From an uncultured Prevotellaceae bacterium (GTDB lineage: Bacteria; Bacteroidota; Bacteroidia; Bacteroidales; Bacteroidaceae): a stretch of DNA of 64,000 nt. The position numbers and the translations under genes were made by a program. Shown one piece after another: positions 26,158-36,016 of this stretch (its first letter is position 1; the number at the start of each line of letters is the position of its first letter). The stretch covers positions 124,001 to 188,000 of the forward strand of contig CADAOD010000001.1 in NCBI GenBank assembly GCA_902789415.1. The letters run 5' to 3'. The notes under the pieces are model-generated. The model did not search any database, had not been told where the DNA came from, and saw only the letters and a program-made list of their open reading frames with translations.

Positions 26158-27277
26158 CGTCCATGTGTGATTTAAGGAATAGTTTCTTAACGAACTTCAT
26201 GTCGTGCTGAACCATGATCTTTACCAGATCCTCGAACGAGGTCTTCTGTGGGTTCCAGCCTAACTTGGCCTTAGCCTTGGCTGGATTACCTAACAGTTGA
26301 TCAACCTCGGCAGGGCGGAAGTACTTCGGGTCAACCTCTACGAGAGTTTGACCAATTGACAGTTGAGAATTGATAGTTGAGAGTTCTTGACTGATACTCT
26401 TAATAATTCCGTGCTCATTTACACCGTCGCCACGCCATTCGAGTTCGATGCCCACCTCTTTAAAGGCGAGGGTAGCAAATTCACGAACGGTATGATATTC
26501 GCCCGTGGCAATCACGAAATCGTCGGGCTCTGGCTGCTGCAGGATAAGCCACATGCACTCGATGTAATCCTTGGCGTATCCCCAGTCGCGCAGTGAGTTA
26601 AGGTTACCCAGATAAAGCTTGTCCTGGTAGCCTTGTGCGATACGGGCTGCTGCCAAAGTAATCTTACGGGTAACGAATGTTTCGCCACGGCGCTCACTCT
26701 CATGGTTGAAGAGGATACCATTGCAGCAGAACATGTTATATGATTCGCGATAGTTCTTCATGATCCAGAAACCGTAGAGCTTGGCTACGGCGTATGGAGA
26801 GCGGGGGTAGAATGGGGTAGTCTCACTCTGTGGAACCTCCTGCACCTTACCGTAAAGCTCAGAGGTAGAGGCCTGGTAAATGCGGCAGGTATCAGCCAAA
26901 CCGGCAATACGTACGGCTTCCAACAAACGGAGAACGCCATTAGCATCGGTATCAGCTGTATATTCAGGAACGTCGAATGATACCTTTACATGACTCTGAG
27001 CAGCGAGGTTGTAAATCTCGGTAGGACGGATTTTTGAGATGACACGAATCAGGGATGATGAATCGGTCATGTCGGCCCAATGGAGATTTACAAGGCGGGC
27101 TTTCTTCATATCACGCACCCACTCGTCGAGATAGAGATGCTCGATACGGGCGGTGTTGAATGAAGATGAACGGCGCATAAGGCCGTGCACCTCGTAACCT
27201 TTCTCAATGAGGAATTCGGCCAGGTACGAACCGTCCTGGCCAGTAATACCTGTAATAAGAGCTACTTTTTTATCCAT
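26147..27277 (-). CDS. gmd: GDP-mannose 4,6-dehydratase
   Basis: It converts GDP-D-mannose to GDP-4-keto-6-deoxymannose, the committed step to GDP-fucose. The 376-residue SDR has [14 protein letters not shown], the Thr in ASTSELYG and the Tyr-x3-Lys of YAVAKLYG. Between ELEWRGDG and [12 protein letters not shown], where the family is continuous, lies an in-frame insert of about 14 residues ([15 protein letters not shown] region) encoded by the heptad repeat at 26354-26395. The insert is in a loop before the substrate-binding C-terminal part, so function is probably kept. Middle gene of manC-gmd-fcl. Confidence 0.95.
   Translation of the reverse strand: MDKKVALITGITGQDGSYLAEFLIEKGYEVHGLMRRSSSFNTARIEHLYLDEWVRDMKKARLVNLHWADMTDSSSLIRVISKIRPTEIYNLAAQSHVKVSFDVPEYTADTDANGVLRLLEAVRIAGLADTCRIYQASTSELYGKVQEVPQSETTPFYPRSPYAVAKLYGFWIMKNYRESYNMFCCNGILFNHESERRGETFVTRKITLAAARIAQGYQDKLYLGNLNSLRDWGYAKDYIECMWLILQQPEPDDFVIATGEYHTVREFATLAFKEVGIELEWRGDGVNEHGIIKSISQELSTINSQLSIGQTLVEVDPKYFRPAEVDQLLGNPAKAKAKLGWNPQKTSFEDLVKIMVQHDMKFVKKLFLKSHMDDAE
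26354..26395. repeat. Seven-base periodic repeat inside gmd
   Basis: Six heptads (AATTGAC, AGTTGAG, AATTGAT, AGTTGAG and two degenerate ones) add up to 42 bases, a multiple of both 7 and 3, so the gmd frame stays open. It is the longest of three such runs in the window. Confidence 0.75.
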
Positions 27278-27285
27278 TATTATAA

Positions 27286-28353
27286 TTAATTATTTCCAGA
27301 GAATTGTTTGATGCGCTGTTCTTCTGACAGTTTGCAGATAAGCAGTGTGTCGTTGTTTTCGGCAACGATATAACCATCGAGGCCCTGAATAACTACTTTC
27401 TTTTCCTGCATGGTGTGAACAATGCAGTTGTGACTCTCGATCAGGTTCACGTCGGGACCAATGCTGGCATTGCCATAGAGGTCTTTCTTGCTTTGCTCGT
27501 GGAGTGAGCCCCATGTGCCTAAGTCGCTCCAACCGAAATCTGATGGACAAACGAAAATCTCTTCGGCCTTCTCCATGATGGCGTAGTCAACAGAAATGTT
27601 CTCGCATTCGGGGAACAAACGGTTGATTTCCTCCTGCTCCTTGTCGGTACCATAGATAGGCAACAGCGACTCGAAGATCTTTGCCATTGAAGGCTGGTAG
27701 ATACGGAAGGCATTCACAATGGTATTTACATTCCAGATGAAGATACCTGCATTCCAGAAGTAATAATTCTTCTTGATATACTCTTGAGCCGTCTCGAGAT
27801 TGGGCTTCTCGCGGAATGAGTCGACTCTGAAAATCTCTTTGTTTCGGAGTGAGCTGGTACTCAGGTCGGCCTGGATGTAGCCATAGCCTGTTTCGGGGCG
27901 GTTGGGCTTCATTCCTAAGGTAACGATAGCGTCGGTCTCGCTGGTGAACTGCATACACTCCTTGATGACACGCTGAAATTCAGCCTTGTCGGTCACAATG
28001 TGATCGCTTGGGGTTACGATAATGTTGGCCTTGGGGTCTTTTGACTTGATGCGCCAACTAACGTAAGCAATACATGGTGCTGTGTTTCTGCGACATGGTT
28101 CGCAGAGAATGTTTCCTGCTGGCATATCAGGCAACTGCTTTTTTACAATTTCCTGATAACTCTGGTTGGTAACTACCCAGATATTCTCGGGCTTAACCAG
28201 ATTGCCGAATCTTTCTACCGTTAACTGTAATAATGTTTTGCCAACGCCGAGAACGTCGATGAACTGCTTAGGGTTCTCGGTAGTACTCATAGGCCAAAAG
28301 CGGCTACCAACGCCGCCTGCCATGATGACCAAATGGTTGTTTGTTCTTGCCAT
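27286..28353 (-). CDS. manC: Mannose-1-phosphate guanylyltransferase
   Basis: It makes GDP-mannose from GTP and mannose 1-phosphate. The start is the ATG at 28353 ([14 protein letters not shown]); a longer frame to 28422 would cover the promoter. The 355 residues have the pyrophosphorylase loop [12 protein letters not shown] and [10 protein letters not shown] in the mid part; the phosphomannose isomerase half seen in bifunctional enzymes is absent. First gene of the GDP-fucose operon; gmd follows after 8 bases. Confidence 0.95.
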   Translation of the reverse strand: MARTNNHLVIMAGGVGSRFWPMSTTENPKQFIDVLGVGKTLLQLTVERFGNLVKPENIWVVTNQSYQEIVKKQLPDMPAGNILCEPCRRNTAPCIAYVSWRIKSKDPKANIIVTPSDHIVTDKAEFQRVIKECMQFTSETDAIVTLGMKPNRPETGYGYIQADLSTSSLRNKEIFRVDSFREKPNLETAQEYIKKNYYFWNAGIFIWNVNTIVNAFRIYQPSMAKIFESLLPIYGTDKEQEEINRLFPECENISVDYAIMEKAEEIFVCPSDFGWSDLGTWGSLHEQSKKDLYGNASIGPDVNLIESHNCIVHTMQEKKVVIQGLDGYIVAENNDTLLICKLSEEQRIKQFSGNN

Positions 28354-28379
28354 AATCGTTGTTTGCTGATAATATTGCG

Positions 28380-28387
28380 CAAAAATA
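28380..28387 (-). promoter_or_regulatory. -7 element for manC-gmd-fcl
   Basis: TATTTTTG on the minus strand lies 26 bases upstream of the manC ATG. A clear -33 box is not seen at the usual distance. Confidence 0.45.
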
Positions 28388-28433
28388 CGAAAAATAACTG
28401 AAAAGAAAGCATAAAAAAGCAAAAATATGCTTA

Positions 28434-29072
28434 TTAAGCGGTCTTTTCTTGCTTATTCTTAAGTTTTCGCTTGATGACGAAATAAATGACTGCCAATACA
28501 ATCAATCCTAAGATGGCAAACTTGATATATTCGGCGTATTCGCTGATTTTGTCGTTCAACTGATCCTCGGGAACGATGGCGTGCAGATACCAGCCTAACA
28601 GGGCCAATACGCTATGCCAGCCACCTGCTCCAATGGTGGTAAACAGCAGGAACTTGCCATAGTTCATACGTGCCAAACCGGCTGGGATAGAAATGAGATG
28701 GCGGATGACGGGTACAAAACGGCCAGTAAGTGTGGCGGCAATGCCGTGTTCGTCGAAGTATTTCTCGCTCTTCTCTACTTTTTCCTGATTAAGCAGGCAC
28801 ATCTTGCCCCATTTGCTGTTGGCAAACTTGTAGATGACGGGACGGCCAACGTACAAGGCTACAAAGTAGTTGATGCTGGCACCGATATCGGCACCAAGAG
28901 TGGCAAACAGAATGACTAAGAATACATTTAACGAGCCACTGGCTGCATGATAAGCAGCGGGCGTTACTACAAATTCGGATGGTACGGGAACTACCGTACT
29001 TTCTAATAACATCAGAAAGAAAATAGTTGGATACCAACCGAGCGTGTTAAGAATGTTTGTAATAAAATTCAT
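28434..29072 (-). CDS. DedA/VTT-family membrane protein
   Basis: The 212-residue inner membrane protein has the VTT-domain signature: ESTVVPVPSEFVV near residue 24, GRFVPVIRHLISIPAG with the conserved Arg residues near 118, and several helices. Family members are implicated in undecaprenyl phosphate or phospholipid recycling across the membrane. It starts one base after the TPR gene and ends the mltG-glnS-TPR-dedA cluster. The lysine-rich C-terminus is cytoplasmic. Confidence 0.88.
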   Translation of the reverse strand: MNFITNILNTLGWYPTIFFLMLLESTVVPVPSEFVVTPAAYHAASGSLNVFLVILFATLGADIGASINYFVALYVGRPVIYKFANSKWGKMCLLNQEKVEKSEKYFDEHGIAATLTGRFVPVIRHLISIPAGLARMNYGKFLLFTTIGAGGWHSVLALLGWYLHAIVPEDQLNDKISEYAEYIKFAILGLIVLAVIYFVIKRKLKNKQEKTA

Positions 29073-29073
29073 A

Positions 29074-30492
29074 TTATTCGTTTGGATGTTCTAATGCGTA
29101 TTCGTAATAATCTTTTGGATTCATGTTATCGGGGAATAATTCGCCTAATACGGCTCGGGCTTCCTCGGGGTTGCTGTCGCAGGCTTTCTTTAAGTAGCGT
29201 AAGAACTCGTCGTGCTTTTTTAAGTCGTTACAACATAACGCCAAATAAGAGTACCCCTCCTTGTAGTCTTCGCCAACTGTTTTGAAGAAATTCAAATAGG
29301 CTTCGTAGGCGAAGTGTAAGAATTTGTTGTCGTGATAAGAGATGATGACTCTGAGCATGACTTTGGGATTGTTGTCTGAATCTTTTAATATCTTGGCAAA
29401 TACTGCTTCGGCCTCATCATCTTTTTTGTTAGCTAAAAGGATGTGCCCCTTGATAACGCCCATATGGAAATGGTCGCAGTCTAACTTGTCGGTCATGTCC
29501 AAACACCAGATGGCTTTGTCCATGTTACCTAGTGCATTATAGGTAAAAGCCATCTCCTGGTAAATCTCCGGTAGGTATATGGAGTCGACGGCTGAGACGC
29601 TGACTGCTTTTTTCAATGCTTCTAATCCCTCTTTGAATAAGCCTTTGTTACCGAAACAAATGGCAATGTGAAGATAGCCGAACTCGTCGTTTGGCATCTT
29701 CTCGGAATATTTCTGGAAGAACTTGAGGGCTTCGTCGTGATTACCCATCGCGTACAGGGTGTTGGCTTTCGACAACAAGCCGTTGGTGTCGTTGGGATCG
29801 ATGGCAATGGCATATTCGCTGCTGTTAAGGGCTGCCGAATAGTCTTCTTTCATATACTGTACGCCGGCCAAGGCATTCCAGTAATTGGTAGAGTAGGGGT
29901 TCTTATCGAGTAGCTCATTGAAGAGCTTTTCGCTGTCCTTGTATTTGCCTAAGCCGAATAATGTACGAGCCATCAACTCCTTGAAACCGTCGGAATGATC
30001 GTTGGTGGTATTGGCTATCCATTCGAAGGCCTTGGCAAACTGGTTGTACTCGTGATAGAGATCGGTTACGCCTTTTATGAAGTCGACATATTCGTCGTCG
30101 GGCACTTCGTTAAGGTATTGCTTGAGCAACTCGTCGGCGCTTTCAACCTCGTTCTTGGCGAGGAGTATCTCGGCACGCAGATAGACCGTCTCAATGCTGT
30201 CCAAAGGTTCTACTTTGTCGGCATATTGTTCGGCTGTTGCGAAGTCTTTTTTTTCCAATGCCTCACGGGCCCGATAAAGCATCGGACCAACGGCCTCGGG
30301 ATTGTATTCAATCGCTAAGGAAATGGCATCCTCGGCTTCGGCCAACCGATTGTGATAGTGGTAAAAATCGGCGATGTCAGTCAAGTCGTCGGCATCCATG
30401 TAGATGCGCTCGCCCGACTTGACTGACTCCTCGTATTGTCGTAGGATTTCTTTAAAATCCTCGCTTTCGAAATACTCTAAATCTTCTGGCAC
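29074..30492 (-). CDS. Tetratricopeptide repeat protein
   Basis: The 472-residue soluble protein is built of about ten degenerate TPR units from residue 40 on (for example NRLAEAEDAISLAIEYNPEA and DYSAALNSSEYAIAIDPNDT), without a signal peptide. TPR proteins bind partner proteins; the partner is unknown. The start is a GTG at 30492. It is in the same frame as glnS, four codons after the glnS stop, so readthrough would fuse the two. Its place between glnS and dedA is shared by a single operon. Confidence 0.85.
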   Translation of the reverse strand: MPEDLEYFESEDFKEILRQYEESVKSGERIYMDADDLTDIADFYHYHNRLAEAEDAISLAIEYNPEAVGPMLYRAREALEKKDFATAEQYADKVEPLDSIETVYLRAEILLAKNEVESADELLKQYLNEVPDDEYVDFIKGVTDLYHEYNQFAKAFEWIANTTNDHSDGFKELMARTLFGLGKYKDSEKLFNELLDKNPYSTNYWNALAGVQYMKEDYSAALNSSEYAIAIDPNDTNGLLSKANTLYAMGNHDEALKFFQKYSEKMPNDEFGYLHIAICFGNKGLFKEGLEALKKAVSVSAVDSIYLPEIYQEMAFTYNALGNMDKAIWCLDMTDKLDCDHFHMGVIKGHILLANKKDDEAEAVFAKILKDSDNNPKVMLRVIISYHDNKFLHFAYEAYLNFFKTVGEDYKEGYSYLALCCNDLKKHDEFLRYLKKACDSNPEEARAVLGELFPDNMNPKDYYEYALEHPNE

Positions 30493-30504
30493 TTCTTTGT
30501 AAAA

Positions 30505-32259
30505 TTACTTTTTCCAAGTATCCTTAAGTCCAACAGTCTTGTTGAAGATGGGCTTTTCGGCTGTTGAATCAGTATCAGGTGTGAAGTAGCCGATACGCTG
30601 GAACTGCAGATAGGTGAGTGGTTTCATGTCGGCAGCGTATGGCTCGATGTAGCACTTCTTGATGATGTGCAGCGAGTCGGGGTTGATAATCTCCTTCATC
30701 GCTGTAACAGCATCGCAGTTCTTGGCTTCGCGGATGGCTGCCATGTCATCACGAGGATTCTCAACCTTCCACAAACGGTCGTACAGACGAACCTCGGCCT
30801 CTACAGCATGCTTGCAACTTACCCAATGCAGAGTCTTGCCCTTAATCTTACGGTTAGAGCCAGGCATGCCGCTGCGTGAATCGGGATCGTAAGTACAGTA
30901 GATGGTGGTTACGTTGCCGTTCTCGTCCTCATCACAGGGGTGTTCCTCGTTACACTTAATAATGTAGGCGTTCTTCAGACGAACTTCCTTGCCTGGTGCC
31001 AAACGCATGAATTTCTTCTCGGCCTCCTTCATAAAGTCGTCGCGCTCAATCCAAAGCTCGCGAGTGAACTCTACGGTGTGGGTTCCATCTGCCTCGTTCT
31101 CGGGGTTGTTGATAGCGGTGAGCTGCTCAATCTGATCCTCGGGGTAGTTGGTGATAACCACCTTGACAGGGTCGAGTACGGCGCTGACACGGATGGCGCG
31201 ACTGTTCAGGTCGTCACGAACAGCGCTCTCCAAGAGGGCCATGTCGTTAAGAGCATCAATCTTGGTGTAACCAATCTTATCGATGAACTTGATGATGCTT
31301 TCGGGGCTATAGCCACGACGGCGGAAACCACAGATTGTTGGCATACGGGGATCGTCCCAACCGCTTACCATATTATTCTGTACCAATGCCAGCAGATTAC
31401 GCTTTGACATCAGGGTGTAGTTGAGGTTCAGCTTATTGAACTCAGTCTGACGTGGACGGTTGTCCTCGATGTTGTCGGTCTCGCCCTTCCACTCCTTCAT
31501 CCAGGTTACGAACAGATCGTAAAGGGGGCGATGCTCAACAAACTCGAGGGTACACCATGAGTGGGTTACACCCTCAAGGTAATCGCTCTGACCATGGGTG
31601 AAGTCGTACATGGGGTAAGCATTCCACTTGTTGCCAGTACGGATATGGGGAATGTTGAGTACACGATAGATAAGGGGATCGCGGAACAACATGTTGGGGT
31701 GGGCCATGTCGATCTTGGCGCGTAGCACCATGGTGCCAGGCTCGCACTTACCACTGTTCATGAACTCGAACAGCTTCAGGTTCTCCTCGACAGGACGGTC
31801 GCGATAAGGGCTGTTGGTACCTGGGCTTGTGGTGGTTCCCTTCTGCTGGGCAATCACCTCGGCGCTCTGCTCATCAACGTAGGCGCGGCCCTGCTGGATG
31901 AGCCATACGGCAAAGTCCCAGAGCTCCTGGAAATAGTCGCTGGCATAGTAAACATTTGCCCACTTGAAACCAAGCCACTTAATATCGTTCTCGATGCTCT
32001 CGATATATTCTGTATCTTCCTTGATAGGGTTGGTGTCGTCGAAGCGCAGGTTGCACTGACCGCCATATTTCTTGGCCAGTCCGAAGTCGATGGCGATAGC
32101 CTTGGCGTGTCCGATATGCAGGTAGCCGTTTGGCTCTGGTGGGAAACGGGTCTGCATTCTGCCACCGTTCTTACCTTCGGCCAGATCATTGATGACTTTC
32201 TGCTCAATGAAGCTGACAGACTTTTTCTCTTCTGTCTCGTTCTTAATAATCTCTTCCAT
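30505..32259 (-). CDS. glnS: Glutaminyl-tRNA synthetase
   Basis: This class I synthetase charges tRNA-Gln. The 584 residues show the HIGH motif in PEPNGYLHIGHAK near residue 45, the KMSKS-equivalent LMSKRNLL near residue 283 and the two C-terminal anticodon-binding beta barrels; length is normal for the bacterial enzyme of eukaryotic origin. It lies between mltG (22 bases upstream) and the TPR gene (12 bases downstream). Confidence 0.97.
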   Translation of the reverse strand: MEEIIKNETEEKKSVSFIEQKVINDLAEGKNGGRMQTRFPPEPNGYLHIGHAKAIAIDFGLAKKYGGQCNLRFDDTNPIKEDTEYIESIENDIKWLGFKWANVYYASDYFQELWDFAVWLIQQGRAYVDEQSAEVIAQQKGTTTSPGTNSPYRDRPVEENLKLFEFMNSGKCEPGTMVLRAKIDMAHPNMLFRDPLIYRVLNIPHIRTGNKWNAYPMYDFTHGQSDYLEGVTHSWCTLEFVEHRPLYDLFVTWMKEWKGETDNIEDNRPRQTEFNKLNLNYTLMSKRNLLALVQNNMVSGWDDPRMPTICGFRRRGYSPESIIKFIDKIGYTKIDALNDMALLESAVRDDLNSRAIRVSAVLDPVKVVITNYPEDQIEQLTAINNPENEADGTHTVEFTRELWIERDDFMKEAEKKFMRLAPGKEVRLKNAYIIKCNEEHPCDEDENGNVTTIYCTYDPDSRSGMPGSNRKIKGKTLHWVSCKHAVEAEVRLYDRLWKVENPRDDMAAIREAKNCDAVTAMKEIINPDSLHIIKKCYIEPYAADMKPLTYLQFQRIGYFTPDTDSTAEKPIFNKTVGLKDTWKK

Positions 32260-32281
32260 ATCTATATCTCTAAATTCTCAA

Positions 32282-33313
32282 TTACTTTATTCCTCTTTCA
32301 TTTAATGCTTGCGAATATTTGGCCGCATTCTTCAGGTGCTCCTGATAGGTTCTGGCAAAGTTATGGGTGCCAGAAAAGTCTTCTTTGGCGCACATATACA
32401 GATAGTCGTGCGGTGTACGGTTCAGTACGGCGTCGATACCTGCCACAGATGCAATCTTGATGGGGCCAGGAGGCAGTCCTGTATTCTTATAGGTGTTATA
32501 AGGACTGTTGAATTGCAGCATATTGTGGTAGATGCGCTTCAAGGCAAAGTCCTTCAAGGCGAACTTGATGGTAGGGTCGGCCTGAAGCGGCATATCAGCC
32601 TTCAGTCGGTTCAGATACATACCGGCAATCATGGGCTTTTCGGCATTGTTGGCCGTTTCCTCGTCGATAATGCTGGCCAGTGTGCAAACCTCGTTCTTGT
32701 TGAGATTCAATGCTTCGGCTTTCAGCTTTCGTTGCACATTCCAGAAGTTCTCATTCTCCTTCTGCATGCGCTTCATCAGATTCTCTATCGAGATGTTCCA
32801 ATACACCTCGTAGGTGTTGGGAACGAATAAACAAGCGATGGTTGCTGTGTCGTAACCATACTGTGCGCAGAATGATGAATCGCTGAACAGGATGGCTACA
32901 GCAACACTGTCCATCATCAGTTTACGTGACAGATAGCCTGCCAGTCTGTCCATGGTGCGACTTTCGGGAATGGTGAGTTTAACCGGCTCCTGATGCCCGT
33001 TCTTAAGGTTGCGGAATACTTTAACCGTACTAAGGTCGGGTGTGATGGCATATCGGCCACTGCGGATATGATCCATGTAGCCACCATGTCGTGCCATCAT
33101 CTTAAATGCTGCTAAACCATGGTCGGAAGCAATAGGCTCCAACTTAACACATACAGAATCAAGATTGTCGTTGTCGTCGATATATACGTATTCTGTGGCG
33201 TTGAGTTTTGAAAAACTCCCCACAAAATAGTAATATGCGATGCCTAAAATTCCTATGACGCATACGATAATAGGAACCAGATAGCTTGACTTTTTTATCC
33301 ACTTCATCTTCAT
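32282..33313 (-). CDS. mltG: Endolytic transglycosylase MltG (YceG-like)
   Basis: It cuts nascent glycan strands to end peptidoglycan polymerisation. The ATG at 33313 is preferred over a TTG at 33334 that overlaps the -7 element. The 343-residue protein has an N-terminal membrane anchor (about residues 9-29), a LysM-like part, and the catalytic segment LASIIDEETANNAEKPMIAGMYLNRL region with the conserved Glu, followed by LQADPTIKFA. First gene of the minus-strand cluster. Confidence 0.93.
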   Translation of the reverse strand: MKMKWIKKSSYLVPIIVCVIGILGIAYYYFVGSFSKLNATEYVYIDDNDNLDSVCVKLEPIASDHGLAAFKMMARHGGYMDHIRSGRYAITPDLSTVKVFRNLKNGHQEPVKLTIPESRTMDRLAGYLSRKLMMDSVAVAILFSDSSFCAQYGYDTATIACLFVPNTYEVYWNISIENLMKRMQKENENFWNVQRKLKAEALNLNKNEVCTLASIIDEETANNAEKPMIAGMYLNRLKADMPLQADPTIKFALKDFALKRIYHNMLQFNSPYNTYKNTGLPPGPIKIASVAGIDAVLNRTPHDYLYMCAKEDFSGTHNFARTYQEHLKNAAKYSQALNERGIK

Positions 33314-33331
33314 ATTCTTGAAAAAACGCTG

Positions 33332-33390
33332 CAAAGTTACAAAAATCTCTTCACTATTATCGCTAATTTATCATTTTTTTTGTATCTTTG
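33332..33390. promoter_or_regulatory. Divergent promoters of mltG and malQ
   Basis: TAACTTTG reads on the minus strand at 33339-33332, 18 bases before the mltG ATG. TATCTTTG reads on the plus strand at 33383-33390, 16 bases before the malQ ATG. The -33 boxes are not clear. Confidence 0.55.
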
Positions 33391-33406
33391 CCCTAAAATA
33401 TAACTT

Positions 33407-36016
33407 ATGAAACTGAAATTTTCTATACAATATGGCACGCAATGGGGGCAAAATCTCTATGTGGTGCTGACCTACCTCAGCATTGACCAAACGATAAAGA
33501 CGCAACGGTTAATGATGACAACCTCTGATGGCATGGAGTGGCAGCTGGAAACCACGGCGCTCGAATCGCGTAAACATCCGATAGCGTCGTTCTCTTACTA
33601 CTATCAGGTGGAGGATGCTGATGGCAACGTGATCAGAAAAGAGTGGGATGCTATTCCACGAACCTATTATTTTGATTCGGCCAAAGACTATGTGATGGCT
33701 GATTTGTGGCGCGATGTGCCTTTGCAGTATCATCTGTATAGTTTGGCTTATCATACAACGATGGGGCTGCCGGTTGACCAGCAGGTAGAGCCGCTTCGAG
33801 TGCCTTTGTATCGTAAAACCATTTTGTTCAGGGTGTCGGCACCCCAATTACAGAAAGGACAATCGTTAGCTATTATTGGTAACCATCCTGCTTTGGGTAG
33901 CTGGAATGTGGCTCGCTATTTGCGTATGGAGCCGATTGGCAGATTCGAGTGGCTGCTGTCGGTAAGTGTGGATGCCGTGTTGCTGCCTATAGAATATAAA
34001 TATGTGATTATTGATGATGAAACCCATGCATTTGTGGCGTGGGAGGAAGGCGATAATCGGACGACGGCTGGTTTGCTGCCTGCTGATCAGACCGTGGTGC
34101 CAGACGGTACTGTGCTGGTGGCTTATGGTGAGAATCTGCGTGTGAAAGAGCATACCTGGCGAGCTGCCGGCGTGGTGATTCCTGTGTTCTCGCTTCGTAG
34201 CAAACAGTCGTATGGCGTGGGCGATTTCGGAGATTTACGCCGATTGGTTGACTGGTGCGTGGCTACGGGCATGAAAGCCATCCAGTTGCTGCCCGTTAAT
34301 GATACAACGTGCTCGAAAAACTGGAGTGATTCGTATCCGTATAATATCGTTTCGGCTTTTGCGCTCCATCCTCATTATCTGGATGTTGAGGCTGTAGGTG
34401 TATTGAAAGATAAGACGAAGATGACTATGTATCATCGTCAGCGTCAAGAACTTAATGCGCTAGGTTATAGTGATTATGAGGCGGTGGATCGTGTAAAGCG
34501 GTCGTACATTCAGGAGCTGTTTGCAGAAAAAGGTCAGCAGACGCTTGAGTCAAAGGAGTACAAAGTGTGGTTTGCTGATAACCAGGATTGGTTAGTGCCT
34601 TACGCCAAATGGTTGGATACACCAGTGGATGTGGTTTACTATACGCAATACCATCTGCATCTGCAGTTGAAAGCTGCAGCTGACTATGCCCGTTCGAAAG
34701 GCATCTTCTTGAAAGGTGATGTGCCTATTGGTGTAAATGGTGATAGTGTAGAAACGGCTTGTCATCCGGACTTTTTCCATCTTGATGCACAAACTGGTGC
34801 ACCGCCAGATATGTTCTCGCCTAACGGACAGAATTGGGGCTTCCCGACTTATCAGTGGGGGGCTGGCGTTGTGGATTGGTTCCACAAGCGACTGAAGTGG
34901 ATGGAGCAGTATTTTGATGCGATTAGAATTGATCATATCTTAGGCTTCTTCAGAATATGGGAGATACCAAGTGACGCTGTTTTCGGATTGTTGGGGCATT
35001 TCTCGCCTTCGTTGCCAATGACTGTTGGTGAGATAGAATATTTTGGTTTGCCTTTCCGTAGGGAATTGTTTACAAAACCATTTGTGAATGATAGGGTGCT
35101 GGATAAACTGTTCGGAATGCATGCGCCGTATGTTCGGGAGCATTTCCTGGTACCGAAGAGTTACGGTTTGTACGATTTGAAAACTGAATACAGCACGCAG
35201 AAGAAAGTGCAACAGGCTTTTGAGGGACGAACTGACGAAAATAGTCTTTGGATTCGTGATGGTCTTTATCGCTTGATTAGCGATGTGCTCTTCTTGGAAG
35301 ATCCGCAACAGCCTGGTATGTATCATCCGCGAATTGCGGTGATAGGCGAACCGGTATTTGATGCTTTGAATGCAGAAGAAAAAGACGCGTTTATGCGACT
35401 CTATAATAATTATTTCTATCAGCGGCATAACTTCTTCTGGGGAGCTGAGGCTATACGTAAACTGACTGATGTGTTCGGCTCTACCCGTATGCTTTGTTGT
35501 GGCGAGGATTTGGGAATGCTGCCTGATTGTGTGACACCCGTACTCGATCAACTGCGTATCCTGTCGCTCGAGATACAGTCGATGCCTAAGCAGAGTGGCT
35601 ATGAGTTTGCGCATCTTGATGGAAATCCGTATCGTTCGGTGGCGACGATTTCAACACACGATATGTCACCTTTACGCCTTTGGTGGAGCGAAAGTCCTGA
35701 GCGTACCCAGCGTTTCTATGTGTCGATGCTGCAGAAACAGGGACGTGCACCCGAGCAGTTGCCTGCCCATCTGGCTGAGGAAATCATTGCGCGTCATCTC
35801 TACTGTCCGTCGATGCTTTGCATGCTATCGCTACAGGATTGGTTGGCGATGGATGGCGAACTGCGTTCAAAGCATGTTCGTGACGAGCGCATCAATGTGC
35901 CCAGCGATCCTTATAACCGTTGGAAATACCGTATGCATTTGACAATAGAGGATTTGCTGAAAGCAGATAAATATAATAATAAGGTGAAAACCATGATTCA
36001 GAGATCTAAAAGATGA
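33407..36016 (+). CDS. malQ: 4-alpha-glucanotransferase with tandem starch-binding domains
   Basis: This GH77 amylomaltase transfers maltodextrin segments and frees glucose. The 869-residue form has two N-terminal CBM20-like domains (about 1-110 and 140-225; the second shows LAIIGNHPALGSWN), as in plant DPE2 and many Bacteroidota enzymes. Catalytic residues are the nucleophile Asp509 in RIDHILGF, acid/base Glu700 in CGEDLGMLP and Asp752 in STHDMSP. No signal peptide, so it acts on cytoplasmic glycogen or imported dextrins. The stop overlaps the next start (ATGA). Confidence 0.95.
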   Translation: MKLKFSIQYGTQWGQNLYVVLTYLSIDQTIKTQRLMMTTSDGMEWQLETTALESRKHPIASFSYYYQVEDADGNVIRKEWDAIPRTYYFDSAKDYVMADLWRDVPLQYHLYSLAYHTTMGLPVDQQVEPLRVPLYRKTILFRVSAPQLQKGQSLAIIGNHPALGSWNVARYLRMEPIGRFEWLLSVSVDAVLLPIEYKYVIIDDETHAFVAWEEGDNRTTAGLLPADQTVVPDGTVLVAYGENLRVKEHTWRAAGVVIPVFSLRSKQSYGVGDFGDLRRLVDWCVATGMKAIQLLPVNDTTCSKNWSDSYPYNIVSAFALHPHYLDVEAVGVLKDKTKMTMYHRQRQELNALGYSDYEAVDRVKRSYIQELFAEKGQQTLESKEYKVWFADNQDWLVPYAKWLDTPVDVVYYTQYHLHLQLKAAADYARSKGIFLKGDVPIGVNGDSVETACHPDFFHLDAQTGAPPDMFSPNGQNWGFPTYQWGAGVVDWFHKRLKWMEQYFDAIRIDHILGFFRIWEIPSDAVFGLLGHFSPSLPMTVGEIEYFGLPFRRELFTKPFVNDRVLDKLFGMHAPYVREHFLVPKSYGLYDLKTEYSTQKKVQQAFEGRTDENSLWIRDGLYRLISDVLFLEDPQQPGMYHPRIAVIGEPVFDALNAEEKDAFMRLYNNYFYQRHNFFWGAEAIRKLTDVFGSTRMLCCGEDLGMLPDCVTPVLDQLRILSLEIQSMPKQSGYEFAHLDGNPYRSVATISTHDMSPLRLWWSESPERTQRFYVSMLQKQGRAPEQLPAHLAEEIIARHLYCPSMLCMLSLQDWLAMDGELRSKHVRDERINVPSDPYNRWKYRMHLTIEDLLKADKYNNKVKTMIQRSKR

